Below the pieces are notes generated by a model. That model was given only the letters and a program-made list of their open reading frames with translations, did no database searches and was not told the origin of the DNA. A stretch of DNA of 64,000 nt. It comes from an uncultured Flavobacterium sp. GTDB lineage: Bacteria > Bacteroidota > Bacteroidia > Flavobacteriales > Flavobacteriaceae. A program made the position numbers and the translations under genes. The stretch covers positions 5,642,001-5,706,000 of the forward strand of contig NZ_OX638201.1 of NCBI RefSeq assembly GCF_951805225.1. Reading direction: 5' to 3'. Within the stretch, counting starts at the first letter, position 1, and every line of letters starts with the position of its first letter. This document shows, in pieces, positions 18,534 to 27,057 of the stretch.

Positions 18534-18676
18534 TTAACACATAGAAACATAGATTTTGTAATCTCAAAAAAGGCGTTTCACTTATTTTAAATACACAAAG
18601 TCGGCTATGTGAGAGAAATATATTTCTTTTTTAAATTCTTTTTTACACATAAAATCTATGTTTCTATGTGTTTAAA
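18534..18676. repeat. Palindromic intergenic element, type A copy 2
   Basis: About 143 bases with terminal arms TTAACACATAGAAACATAG (18534-18552) and its complement (18656-18676 region). It is homologous to 11773-11910 in arms and interior, and fills most of the gap between the Plug and SNF2 genes. Confidence 0.78.
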
Positions 18677-18763
18677 TTATATCCAACATATTTGTAAGAT
18701 TGTAAATATAACAATTTTATATAACGAATATGATGCCAATCTATTGGTTTTGAAAACAAGTTA

Positions 18764-21673
18764 TTAAGAACCCAAAATGTATTCTAGATTAACTTCGATT
18801 TCGTCGTTGATGTAACTTTCTTCTAAAAGTGAATCAGATAGAAGCTTTTTGTTTTCCTGTAATTTGATGATTTTTTCTTCCACCGTATTTTTCGAAATGA
18901 ATCTAACAACGTTTACTTTATTTAATTGCCCAATTCGGTGCGCTCTACCAACACCTTGCTTTTCAGCAAAAGGATTCCACCACGGATCGAGGAACAAAAC
19001 ATAAGAAGCTTTGGTAATATTCAATCCAACTCCACCAGCTTTTAGCGAAATAAAAAACAATAAAGGCTCTTCTTTTTCCTGAAATAAATTGACTTGTTGT
19101 TCTCTTTTTTTGGCAGGAGTTTCACCTGTAATTTCACAAAATCCTATTTTATTTTCTTTACACCAATCCGTATAGAAACTCAAATTGGTAACAAAAGAGC
19201 TAAAAATGATCGTTTTTTGTTTCTCTTTTACTAAAGTTTCCAGATAATTTGTGACTGCAATGTATTTTCCAGAATCAATTTCAGATTCCTGATCTACCAT
19301 TTTTGGATGATTACTCAATTGTCTTAACTTCATCAATGTATTGATAATGCTAATTTTATCAGGACCTGAACCGTCTGTTTTTAATAGAAAATTACGAGCT
19401 TTTGATTTCTCTTTCTCGTATAATTTTTCCTGTTCAGGATCCATATCGCAATAATAAATCTGTTCAGTCAATTCCGGTAAATCCTTTAAAACCTGTTCTT
19501 TGGTTCGTCTTAAAATATAAGGCTGAATAAGATTTTTCAATTCAGATAAACTATTCTCGTCTTGTTTCTTCTCAATCGGAATTTTAAAGTTTTCCGCAAA
19601 GAAATTATAACTTCCCAAAATATCCGGATTTATAAATTGCATTTGCGACCATAAATCGTCAAGCGAATTTTCGATAGGCGTACCACTTAAAGCGATTTTA
19701 TGATTGGTGTTTATTTTATTAATCGCTTTAAAAATCTTAGAATCCCTGTTTTTAATATATTGACTTTCGTCTAAAATTAAATAACGGAAATTGTATTTTT
19801 CTAAAATTGAAATATCACGATGAATAATACTGTAACTGGTAAAAATTAAATCTGATGAATCTAATCTGCTTGCCAACAACTTTCTGTCATTTCCTACATA
19901 CTGCATTCTTGAAAAATGCGGTGTAAATTTTGCAGCTTCATTATACCAGTTAAAAACCAATGAAGACGGTAAAACAATCAGAGTTTTCATAGGTTCTCTT
20001 TCGATCGTAGTTTCATTTGCAAACAAATCAAAATTGGTTGTTTTAGTTGTAAAACCTAATTGTTCTTGTACTGCGACTAAAACAGCCAGAGTTTGTAATG
20101 TTTTACCAAGTCCCATATCATCAGCCAGACAAGCTCCTAAATTTGAGTTGAAATGACCTAAAAGCCATTTTACGCCATCAATTTGATAAGGTCTTAAAGT
20201 AGCTTTCAGCAAATCAGAAGAAGTATATTTGGCTTCCTGAATTGGATTTACATCGTCTTTGATTTCCGGAATCGCATCTAAAGCCGCAAAATTAGATTTA
20301 CGTAAAAGTAGATTTCCATTTTCTGTTTTGGCCAATTTTGCCAGCGAACTATATTTGCTTAGCCATTCTAAAGGAATCAAAAAATAGTTTCCGTCAGGCA
20401 ATAAAAACAATCTTTCTTTGCTTTTTATATTCGGAATAATTTCGCTGAAATTGATGGTATAACTTCCAATAGAAATGATGATTTTAATATCAAACCAATC
20501 TTCTTTTGTTTCTCCTTTTGAAGTTGTAACCGTATGATTTTCTGTAATGATTTCTTTGCTTTCCAGTTTCAAATTCTGGATTATAAACCCTGAATTTTCC
20601 AACTCTTCTTTGCGATCAATAACAAATTGAATATTAGAATAAGGATCATGAATTTCAGTATCTGAATTCAATCCGAATAGTTCATTTTTGATTTTTATTA
20701 AACCAATTTCCAGTAATTTATCTGTATATAAAATTTCATCGGAACTTCGTTTAAACTGAATTATTTTGGGCTCATTTACAATGCTGAAATCGACAAATGA
20801 ATGTGTTTTTTTTGTTTTACTGGCGTCAAATAAATAACCGTTATACTCAAAATAAAGGTTGAGGTAATAACAGTTTTTAAAGAAATCATAAACGGGCTGA
20901 ATCGTGCACGAAATGATTTTGTCACGACTTTCAATTTCAAAACCAGTCGCTTCAATATCAATTTTTTTGGCTATTTCTGGAATGAAATTTTTGAAATAAT
21001 TGTCAACTAATTTTGAAGGTATTTCGATTGATTTTTTCTTTAAAAAAGGAGAAAGTTTTTTAGCATTAAGTTCTTTCAGACGTCCTAATTTTTTATCGAT
21101 AATCAACCAGCCCGGCTCGTCCAGAAGAATATCGACATTTTTATCCATTGGTAGAAATGTGATTTCTTCTTCTTTTAAAGATAAAGTATACGTGATGCCT
21201 TCAGCGTGTTTGTCAAATTGAATTTGAGGTTCAAACTCTAACGGATTTGTGTCAACTCTCCAACGATAAAAATCCTTTTCGGCACTCATATTAGCAGAGA
21301 ACGGAAATTGTTCTTTTACAATTAGATTGTAAAAGGATTCCAAGTTAAATTTTAAATGCTGACGAATAGCAAATTCAATTTTGGAATCTTTTTGCAAATC
21401 AGCAATTGTTTTAGCCGATTTTATTTTGGCGCTGAATTTCTTGAAAATAAAATCAGGCTTTAAAGAGTCGCAAGCCGTTAGTATTTTTTTTGTATTGGAA
21501 TCTAAATTTTCAAAAAGAACTCCAAAACTCTCAAGTACATCTGCACTCGCTTTTTTTTCTAGATATTTAATATCATCGGTATTCTCAATGATATAAGCTG
21601 TTGGGATATATACATTCAGGTTTTTTTCAAAACTGATGTCAAAGCAAAACTGAAATGATTGTGTAGGTTTCAA
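18764..21673 (-). CDS. SNF2-family DEAD/DEAH-box helicase
   Basis: 969 aa Swi2/Snf2 ATPase. The first 480 residues are a divergent N-terminal region without clear motifs, probably SWIM-less. The motor starts at LRPYQIDGVKWLLGH, with Walker A DDMGLGKTLQ, Walker B LILDESQYIKN (DESQ rather than DEAH), SGTPIENSLDDLWSQ and the C-terminal lobe ending in VGRAHRIGQ. Such bacterial proteins remodel protein-DNA or RNA polymerase complexes, but the role of this one is unknown. It stands alone with gaps on both sides. Confidence 0.88.
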   Translation of the reverse strand: MKPTQSFQFCFDISFEKNLNVYIPTAYIIENTDDIKYLEKKASADVLESFGVLFENLDSNTKKILTACDSLKPDFIFKKFSAKIKSAKTIADLQKDSKIEFAIRQHLKFNLESFYNLIVKEQFPFSANMSAEKDFYRWRVDTNPLEFEPQIQFDKHAEGITYTLSLKEEEITFLPMDKNVDILLDEPGWLIIDKKLGRLKELNAKKLSPFLKKKSIEIPSKLVDNYFKNFIPEIAKKIDIEATGFEIESRDKIISCTIQPVYDFFKNCYYLNLYFEYNGYLFDASKTKKTHSFVDFSIVNEPKIIQFKRSSDEILYTDKLLEIGLIKIKNELFGLNSDTEIHDPYSNIQFVIDRKEELENSGFIIQNLKLESKEIITENHTVTTSKGETKEDWFDIKIIISIGSYTINFSEIIPNIKSKERLFLLPDGNYFLIPLEWLSKYSSLAKLAKTENGNLLLRKSNFAALDAIPEIKDDVNPIQEAKYTSSDLLKATLRPYQIDGVKWLLGHFNSNLGACLADDMGLGKTLQTLAVLVAVQEQLGFTTKTTNFDLFANETTIEREPMKTLIVLPSSLVFNWYNEAAKFTPHFSRMQYVGNDRKLLASRLDSSDLIFTSYSIIHRDISILEKYNFRYLILDESQYIKNRDSKIFKAINKINTNHKIALSGTPIENSLDDLWSQMQFINPDILGSYNFFAENFKIPIEKKQDENSLSELKNLIQPYILRRTKEQVLKDLPELTEQIYYCDMDPEQEKLYEKEKSKARNFLLKTDGSGPDKISIINTLMKLRQLSNHPKMVDQESEIDSGKYIAVTNYLETLVKEKQKTIIFSSFVTNLSFYTDWCKENKIGFCEITGETPAKKREQQVNLFQEKEEPLLFFISLKAGGVGLNITKASYVLFLDPWWNPFAEKQGVGRAHRIGQLNKVNVVRFISKNTVEEKIIKLQENKKLLSDSLLEESYINDEIEVNLEYILGS

Positions 21674-21763
21674 GGTTTAGGGATTTGGTTGGCTTATAAT
21701 TTAGAGATTGGGCAAAAAAATAAAGAGTTTTCAAAATATCAATAATTTGAAAACTCTTTTAAA

Positions 21764-21784
21764 TGAACTTGTATCACTTATATG
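21764..21784. repeat. Solo right half of type B palindromic element
   Basis: The stretch AAATGAACTTGTATCACTTA and the following TATGG match the right arm of the elements at 26950-27030 and 39959-40307. No left arm is visible nearby. Confidence 0.55.
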
Positions 21785-21793
21785 GTGAAAGAA

Positions 21794-22567
21794 TTAGTTT
21801 TCCTGTTTAAAACAAAGTGGAATAATTTCGCCTTTTGCCAAACAATATTTTTCTACCAATTCAGGAGAAATTTTATTAGTATAATCTTCTTCGATTACGA
21901 TAAAACCGATGCTTCTTAATTTATCAAAATAATCGCGTCCATAAATACGAACGTGATCGTATTGTCCAAAAATTTTGGCGCGTTCTTTTTGATCTGTAAT
22001 AGTATCATCTGCAAAAGTTACCGCACGGGATAAATCCTGTGGAATTTGTAGAATCGCCATTCCGCCTGGTTTTAAAACGCGATATAATTCACGCATCGCT
22101 TTTGTGTCATCCGGAATATGTTCTAAAACGTGATTACATAAAATAACATCGTATTCATTGTCTTTAAAAGGCAAATTACAAATGTCTGCTTTTACGTCTG
22201 CCAAAGGCGAAAATAAATCAGTTGTAGTATAATCCAGATTTTTCTGCTTACGGAATCTTTTATAAAAAGCTTGTTCTGGAGCAAAATGAAGTACTTTTTT
22301 TGGTGCTGTAAAAAAATCAGTCTGATCGTTTAAATACAACCAAAGCAAGCGGTGTCTTTCCAGAGAAAGTGTACTTGGCGAAAGCACATTATTACGTTGT
22401 TTTCCGTATCCGTAAGGCAAAAATGATCTAAAACTTTTCCCATCAATAGGATCAGTATATTTACTTCCTTTTAAAGAAAGCGCCAAAATCGGTCGGGCAA
22501 CATAACTCAAACGAATTAATAATGGACGAGGTATTGTATTAAGTACGAGTTTAAAAAGTTTCTTCAT
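21794..22567 (-). CDS. Class I SAM-dependent methyltransferase
   Basis: 257 aa. Methyltransf_11-type core: a degenerate motif I region at VLHFAPEQAFYKRFR, acidic motif II region TTDLFSPLADVKADI, then YDVILCNHVLEHIPDD and ELYRVLKPGGMAILQIPQD. The N-terminal 40 residues are basic and hydrophobic, and PFGYGKQRNN-like sequence (LPYGYGKQRNN) precedes the core, as in methyltransferases near polysaccharide genes. The substrate is unknown. Its start lies 6 bases after the stop of the inserted small ORF at 22574-23098, so it may now be co-transcribed with the ATPase pair. Confidence 0.82.
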   Translation of the reverse strand: MKKLFKLVLNTIPRPLLIRLSYVARPILALSLKGSKYTDPIDGKSFRSFLPYGYGKQRNNVLSPSTLSLERHRLLWLYLNDQTDFFTAPKKVLHFAPEQAFYKRFRKQKNLDYTTTDLFSPLADVKADICNLPFKDNEYDVILCNHVLEHIPDDTKAMRELYRVLKPGGMAILQIPQDLSRAVTFADDTITDQKERAKIFGQYDHVRIYGRDYFDKLRSIGFIVIEEDYTNKISPELVEKYCLAKGEIIPLCFKQEN

Positions 22568-22573
22568 GGGGTC

Positions 22574-23098
22574 TTATATGCCGAATATTTTTTTGAATCG
22601 ATAATGATCAATTACTTTTAGTTTTGAAAATAAGTGTTTGTATTCATTTGATAATTCTCTTTCCATTAAAGAAAAATGTTGCAATCGGGTAGGGTGACAA
22701 TCTCGATTATAAACAAAATAAATTTGAAAACTACTATTTGGAAAAGACATTTGTTCTGTGAATCCATTTTTGAAAATGAAATTATAAAATGAAATTATGC
22801 TTTCCGTAGACTTTAATCTAAAGTCTATTTTTTTAATGGCACTACTTTTAAATTCAACAAATATAATTTTATCTTCTTTAAAATAAACCGTGTCAGCAGT
22901 TTTAATTTCTATACTTGTTGTATTTTTAGTCTTAGTTTTTGGATTTATTGTGTCGAAATCAAAAGCTAATTTTTGAGAGTTTACTAATTGTTTTTTAATT
23001 AGAACTTCATTTTCTTTCTCTTCGTACCAAGAAATTTCTTGTAATGTTTTTTGATTTACATTGGCTAAAAAGTAATCTCGAATTTCATTAATCCTCAT
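22574..23098 (-). CDS. Unknown protein with possible PD-(D/E)XK nuclease core, partner of the ATPase
   Basis: 174 aa from the ATG at 23098, which overlaps the ATPase stop by 11 bases. A longer frame to 23128 runs further into the ATPase gene and seems unlikely. The pattern ADTVYFKEDKIIFVEFKSS places D69, E82 and K84 (counting from 23098) as in the D...ExK core of PD-(D/E)XK nucleases, and RLKSTESIISFYNF could be the following helix. There is no signal peptide or membrane segment. The nuclease assignment is inference from this short pattern. It could also be an inactive or unrelated fold. Confidence 0.5.
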   Translation of the reverse strand: MRINEIRDYFLANVNQKTLQEISWYEEKENEVLIKKQLVNSQKLAFDFDTINPKTKTKNTTSIEIKTADTVYFKEDKIIFVEFKSSAIKKIDFRLKSTESIISFYNFIFKNGFTEQMSFPNSSFQIYFVYNRDCHPTRLQHFSLMERELSNEYKHLFSKLKVIDHYRFKKIFGI

Positions 23099-24398
23099 TG
23101 TTGATATCTTGAATTTTATAAAAGGCATCCGATATTGAACTTAAAATAGGAGTTATATCTTTTGTAACGTCAATTATTTTTGAGGATAATCCATCTTCGT
23201 TTTTTTCTGCAAAATAAAAATTTGTTAAATCTTCATATTGATATTTTTTACAATAAGCTTCTAAAGCCTCTATGAAATAAGGGCTGTGTGAAGTTAATAC
23301 AATTGGAATAGCAAATTCTTGGGAAAGGCGTACTAAAATTTCTGCATATTTAACTTGCCAAGTTGGATGTAAATGTACTTCAGGCTCGTCAATAATTAAT
23401 AATGAGTTTGAATTTAAAACACCTTTTTGTAAAAGTAATTGTAATACACCAAAACTTTTTATTCCAGTTGCGACATTATTTAGATCAAATTCTATATCTT
23501 CTTTTTGAAAAATCAATTGATTTTTTGAATTAAATCCAAATTTTCCTTTAATCACATCTGAAATTATAGAATTTAATTTTTCAGTATTTTCAGTAGTGTC
23601 TGAGAAGATGTCTTGATCTTTTTTTTGTTGTAAAATTTTACTATTTAAATATTCATTTTTATCTCTAAGGACATGAACGTTAGTAAAACGAATAGAATTT
23701 TTATTCCCTAATTTCATAGGGGATTCGATAAAAAATACATCATTATAATAAAAAGACGAGCTAGATTCAAAGCCTTCAAACGTAATAGGTTCCTCGAATA
23801 TGATTTTTTGTTCTACGGCACCTTCTATACTAATTGCTGAATTATCCTTTTTGAATTTGTTTTGAATTTGTGAACCAAATTCATTTTGAAAATAAGCCTC
23901 TAACTCGTAGTGTAATACTTCTTTAGAATCTATTGAAATTGAAATGCGATTAGTTATGTCATTTATAAAAGTGCTTAATTGAAGTTTAATTGACTGATTG
24001 GAAAAGTTGCTATACAAATTATCAATAGCATCAAGCTCTTTAATGAGATCATTTGAGTCAGACTTGTTAGAATAAATGTTTACAATAAATTCTCCAATAT
24101 GAGACCCAATATTATCAATATATTCACTAATAAATTCTTTTTGAATATCATCATCTTTAGGATTAGATGGTTTGGTACGTAATAAAAGATTTCGAATATC
24201 TCTAATCTTATTTCGAATATATTCGTTTTTTGAAGAATTAAATAATTGTTCGTCAATATTAACCCCTCTAACTAAAGCATATAAAACTTTTCCAATAGTA
24301 CTTTTCCCAGAATCATTTTGACCAGCAATAAGAGTTATTCCTTCAATGTTGATGTCGGCTTCTTCAATAATTCCAATATTTTGGAGTTTAATTTTCAT
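23088..24398 (-). CDS. AAA/ABC-type ATPase (AAA_15/AAA_21, OLD/RecF-like, no TOPRIM)
   Basis: 436 aa. Walker A is GQNDSGKST (residues 26-34), an ABC-signature-like ATGIKSFG occurs near 310-317, Walker B is SLLIIDEPEVHLHP (D337, E338), and H371 in LTSHSP is the switch histidine. The middle 45-300 is helical and divergent. Nothing after residue 400 resembles the TOPRIM nuclease of OLD proteins, so any nuclease activity would have to come from the partner gene at 22574-23098. The DNA is clearly poorer in G+C than the flanking map and methyltransferase genes, suggesting acquisition. Confidence 0.85.
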   Translation of the reverse strand: MKIKLQNIGIIEEADINIEGITLIAGQNDSGKSTIGKVLYALVRGVNIDEQLFNSSKNEYIRNKIRDIRNLLLRTKPSNPKDDDIQKEFISEYIDNIGSHIGEFIVNIYSNKSDSNDLIKELDAIDNLYSNFSNQSIKLQLSTFINDITNRISISIDSKEVLHYELEAYFQNEFGSQIQNKFKKDNSAISIEGAVEQKIIFEEPITFEGFESSSSFYYNDVFFIESPMKLGNKNSIRFTNVHVLRDKNEYLNSKILQQKKDQDIFSDTTENTEKLNSIISDVIKGKFGFNSKNQLIFQKEDIEFDLNNVATGIKSFGVLQLLLQKGVLNSNSLLIIDEPEVHLHPTWQVKYAEILVRLSQEFAIPIVLTSHSPYFIEALEAYCKKYQYEDLTNFYFAEKNEDGLSSKIIDVTKDITPILSSISDAFYKIQDINNED

Positions 24399-24411
24399 TT
24401 ACTATTTTTTA

Positions 24412-24419
24412 TAAAAGTA
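24412..24419 (-). promoter_or_regulatory. Weak candidate -7 element TACTTTTA for the ATPase pair
   Basis: Seven of eight positions match TAnnTTTG, 14 bases upstream of the ATPase ATG. No -33 element seen. Confidence 0.25.
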
Positions 24420-24533
24420 GTTAACTTTAAATTTAATAAATTAATATTTAATACTAAGTTATAAATTTATTATTGGCTTCTAAATAACTTTTGTGAATTT
24501 TGGCGTATAATTTTATGAATCTCTGTAGAATTC

Positions 24534-25352
24534 TTATAATACTAATGGCACTTTTCTGAATTCGTCTTCTTCATTGCTTTCGATTCCAAGAGCTTTATAA
24601 ATGTATTGGAAAGTCGATAATAACTCCGGTTTTCCATCTATTAAAGCCACGTCGTGTTCGAAATGTGCACTTGCTTTTCCGTCTGCAGTTGTAATAGTCC
24701 AGCCGTCTTTATGTTGTTTGATATTTCTAGTTCCCATATTGATCATTGGCTCAATTGCAACAACCATTCCTTCAACAAAAAGTTTACCGCGACCACGTTT
24801 TCCGTAGTTTGGCATTTCTGGTTCTTCGTGCATTTTTTGCCCTAAACCATGACCAACCAATTCACGAACAACTCCGTAACCGTGAGATTCAGTATATTTT
24901 TGAATTGCGTTTCCAACATCTTCAACGCGATTTCCAGCTTTAAATTCTCTAATTCCTACATAAAGAGATTCTTTAGTTACTTGCAGAAGTTTTTTAACTT
25001 CAGGAGCAACTTCTCCAATTTCAAAACTGTAGGCGTGATCACCATGATATCCATTTTTGAATGCACCACAATCTACCGAAATAACATCACCACTTTGCAA
25101 TGGAGTATTATTCGGGATTCCGTGTACAACCTGAGAGTTTGGACTCATACAAAGTGAATTCGGAAAATCATACAATCCCAAGAAACTAGGAACCGCACCG
25201 TGATCACGGATAAATTCCTCAGCTAATTTGTCAAGGTATAATGTAGTAACTCCTTCTTTGATTTCAGAAGCAATCATTCCTAATGTTTTCGATACGATTA
25301 AAGCACTTTCGCGCATTAATTCAATTTCCTCTCTACTTTTTTGGATAATCAT
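24534..25352 (-). CDS. map: Type I methionine aminopeptidase
   Basis: Removes the N-terminal methionine from nascent proteins. I choose the ATG at 25352 (272 aa). The frame to 25376 begins within a good -7 promoter element (25374-25381), so the longer start would not be transcribed from it. The metallopeptidase M24 core is complete: ISVDCGAFKNGYHGD supplies the two aspartates, GHGLGQKMHEEP a histidine, VAIEPMINMG a glutamate, and AHFEHDVALI the last glutamate. No ribosomal or secY genes flank it here. Confidence 0.95.
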   Translation of the reverse strand: MIIQKSREEIELMRESALIVSKTLGMIASEIKEGVTTLYLDKLAEEFIRDHGAVPSFLGLYDFPNSLCMSPNSQVVHGIPNNTPLQSGDVISVDCGAFKNGYHGDHAYSFEIGEVAPEVKKLLQVTKESLYVGIREFKAGNRVEDVGNAIQKYTESHGYGVVRELVGHGLGQKMHEEPEMPNYGKRGRGKLFVEGMVVAIEPMINMGTRNIKQHKDGWTITTADGKASAHFEHDVALIDGKPELLSTFQYIYKALGIESNEEDEFRKVPLVL

Positions 25353-25373
25353 ATTTTTCAGATTTTCAGTTCG

Positions 25374-25381
25374 CAAAAGTA
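25374..25381 (-). promoter_or_regulatory. Candidate map -7 element TACTTTTG
   Basis: Exact TAnnTTTG on the minus strand, 21 bases before the chosen start. It decides against the upstream start at 25376. Confidence 0.5.
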
Positions 25382-25426
25382 CGATTTTAATATTATTTTT
25401 TCAGGTTGATGAATTTAAAAATTTTC

Positions 25427-25602
25427 GCCACGAATTTCACGAATTACATTCGCTTAAAGTTTCCGCCACGAATTCCATAAATTGGCACGAATCAGATTGA
25501 ATTTAAATATTAAATTTCACGAATTCTATATTTAAGTGTAAAGTGATAAAGAAAAATTCGTGAATTGCTTCGCCTGTTCGCTGTCGCTCGGGTCGTGGCA
25601 AA
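25427..25602. repeat. Palindromic intergenic element, type E (GCCACGAATT repeats)
   Basis: CGCCACGAATTTCACGAATT at 25427 and CGCCACGAATTCC at 25465 face AAAAATTCGTGAATTGCTTC near 25552 and GGTCGTGGCAAAC near 25590. The element has inverted ends and an internal degenerate copy. The right part (CTTCGCCTGTTCGCTGTCGC) is richer in G+C than the surroundings. Confidence 0.65.
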
Positions 25603-25684
25603 CTAACAATTAATATCGATTAGTTTTTCAAACTACTATTTGACAGAAAAGCCGTAAATTAGTAAGACTTAAAACTAATAAATT

Positions 25685-26941
25685 ATGGAAACGTCTATAG
25701 ATCAAGAAAATATACTCAAAAAGAAAGCTTTAAATAAAATGAAAGGGAATGCTTTATCACTTTTAGGTGTTGCAGTTCTTTTATTTATAATTGCTATTTA
25801 TTTTAAAATTCCAATGTTGCAGGCTTTTAGCGAAGCGGCAATGGTTGGTGGAATTGCCGATTGGTTTGCGGTTGTGGCTTTGTTTCGTCATCCGTTGGGA
25901 ATCCCAATTTGGCACACGGCTATTATTCCGACTAAGAAAAATGAGATTGGGGAAAATCTGGGAAATTTTGTTTCAGAAGAATTTCTAAATCGCGAAAAAC
26001 TGGAAGTTAAAATTGAAGAATTCAACTTTGCAACAAAGGCTTCAGAATGGCTTTCGCTTGACGAAAATGCGAATAAAATTGCCAATTTGGTTGTTTTGAA
26101 TATTATTCCGGGAGTTTTAAAAACGATAAAAGATGAAGATATAAAACGCTTTATTCAAATTCAATTTAAAGAAAAACTCGAAGGAATTAATTTTGGAGAA
26201 TGGGTCGCGCTTGCTTTAGAACCTTTGCAAAAAGGAAATGTAAAAGACGAATTGCTGACTAATCTTCTGAATGTGATGAGTACGGAACTTACTAATAACA
26301 AAGATTTGATTCGGAAAAAAGTAAAAGAATCAACGCCGTTTTTAAGTTTTGGCTTAGCCGATAAAAGTATTACAGAAGGTGTTTTTAATGGATTGGCAGA
26401 TTTTTTAAATGAAGCTAAACATCCCGGAAGTGCGATTAGAATTAAGATTGACGAATATGTTTATGACTTTCTGGATAAAGTGAAAAACTCTGAAGAAATG
26501 AGAATCAAAATCAATAATATGATTCTGAGTTTTGCCGGAAAAAAAGAAGTTCAGGATTATATCAACGGAATTTGGGACGAAATAAAATTGTCAATTACCA
26601 ATGATTTAGAAAAAGGCGAGGAATCTTCGATTAAGAAAAATATTTCAGGCTTAATTCAAGGTTTCGGAAACGGAATAAAAGAGGATCCGATAATGATTGA
26701 TAAGATCAATAATTTCATCAAAAACGATTTACTTTCGATTCTTTTAAACAATAAAAAAGTGATTGGAGATTTAATTTCTTCCACAGTAAAAAGCTGGGAC
26801 GGAAAAGAAGTTTCTGAAAAATTAGAACTCGAAATCGGGAAAGATCTGCAATACATCAGAATCAACGGAACTCTCGTTGGCGGACTTATCGGAATTCTAA
26901 TCTATTGTGTCGAATGGACATATCACTATTTTGTGATATAA
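25685..26941 (+). CDS. DUF445 family inner-membrane protein
   Basis: 418 aa, similar in layout to the YjiN/DUF445 proteins. A transmembrane segment at about residues 22-42 is followed by the signature AFSEAAMVGGIADWFAVVALFRHPLGIPIWHTAIIPTKK. Next comes a long helical region (100-390) with repeated amphipathic helices, and a second hydrophobic segment at the very C-terminus (LVGGLIGILIYCVEW). The function of the family is unknown. Single gene, followed by a palindromic repeat that separates it from the convergent efflux operon. Confidence 0.85.
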   Translation: METSIDQENILKKKALNKMKGNALSLLGVAVLLFIIAIYFKIPMLQAFSEAAMVGGIADWFAVVALFRHPLGIPIWHTAIIPTKKNEIGENLGNFVSEEFLNREKLEVKIEEFNFATKASEWLSLDENANKIANLVVLNIIPGVLKTIKDEDIKRFIQIQFKEKLEGINFGEWVALALEPLQKGNVKDELLTNLLNVMSTELTNNKDLIRKKVKESTPFLSFGLADKSITEGVFNGLADFLNEAKHPGSAIRIKIDEYVYDFLDKVKNSEEMRIKINNMILSFAGKKEVQDYINGIWDEIKLSITNDLEKGEESSIKKNISGLIQGFGNGIKEDPIMIDKINNFIKNDLLSILLNNKKVIGDLISSTVKSWDGKEVSEKLELEIGKDLQYIRINGTLVGGLIGILIYCVEWTYHYFVI

Positions 26942-26949
26942 AATATATA

Positions 26950-27030
26950 AACCATATAAGTGATATAAGTAATTATAAGTTACGCCGTTTTTAGGTTTCG
27001 CTTAAATGAACTTATATCACTTATATGGTT
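26950..27030. repeat. Palindromic intergenic element, type B copy 1
   Basis: Perfect 21-bp inverted arms (26950-26970 and 27010-27030; AACCATATAAGTGATATAAG plus T) around a 39-base interior. It may also act as a terminator between the convergent genes. Related to 39959-40307 and the half copy at 21764. Confidence 0.8.
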
Positions 27031-27057
27031 AAAAAAAGCACTTATATGCTTTAAACT

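Larger units (their letters stand above)
25353..25684. other. 332-base intergenic region with a palindromic repeat
   Basis: Divergent spacer between map and the DUF445 gene. It holds the map promoter element and, over 25427-25602, a type E repeat. No ORF of interest or RNA gene is seen. Confidence 0.6.

Noticed and set aside
22574..23128. Longer start for the small ATPase partner
   Set aside because: The 23128 start overlaps the ATPase gene by 41 bases and adds a short extension. The ATG at 23098 is the usual coupled overlap.
23088..24398. OLD-type nuclease
   Set aside because: The ATPase motifs fit, but there is no TOPRIM domain after residue 400.
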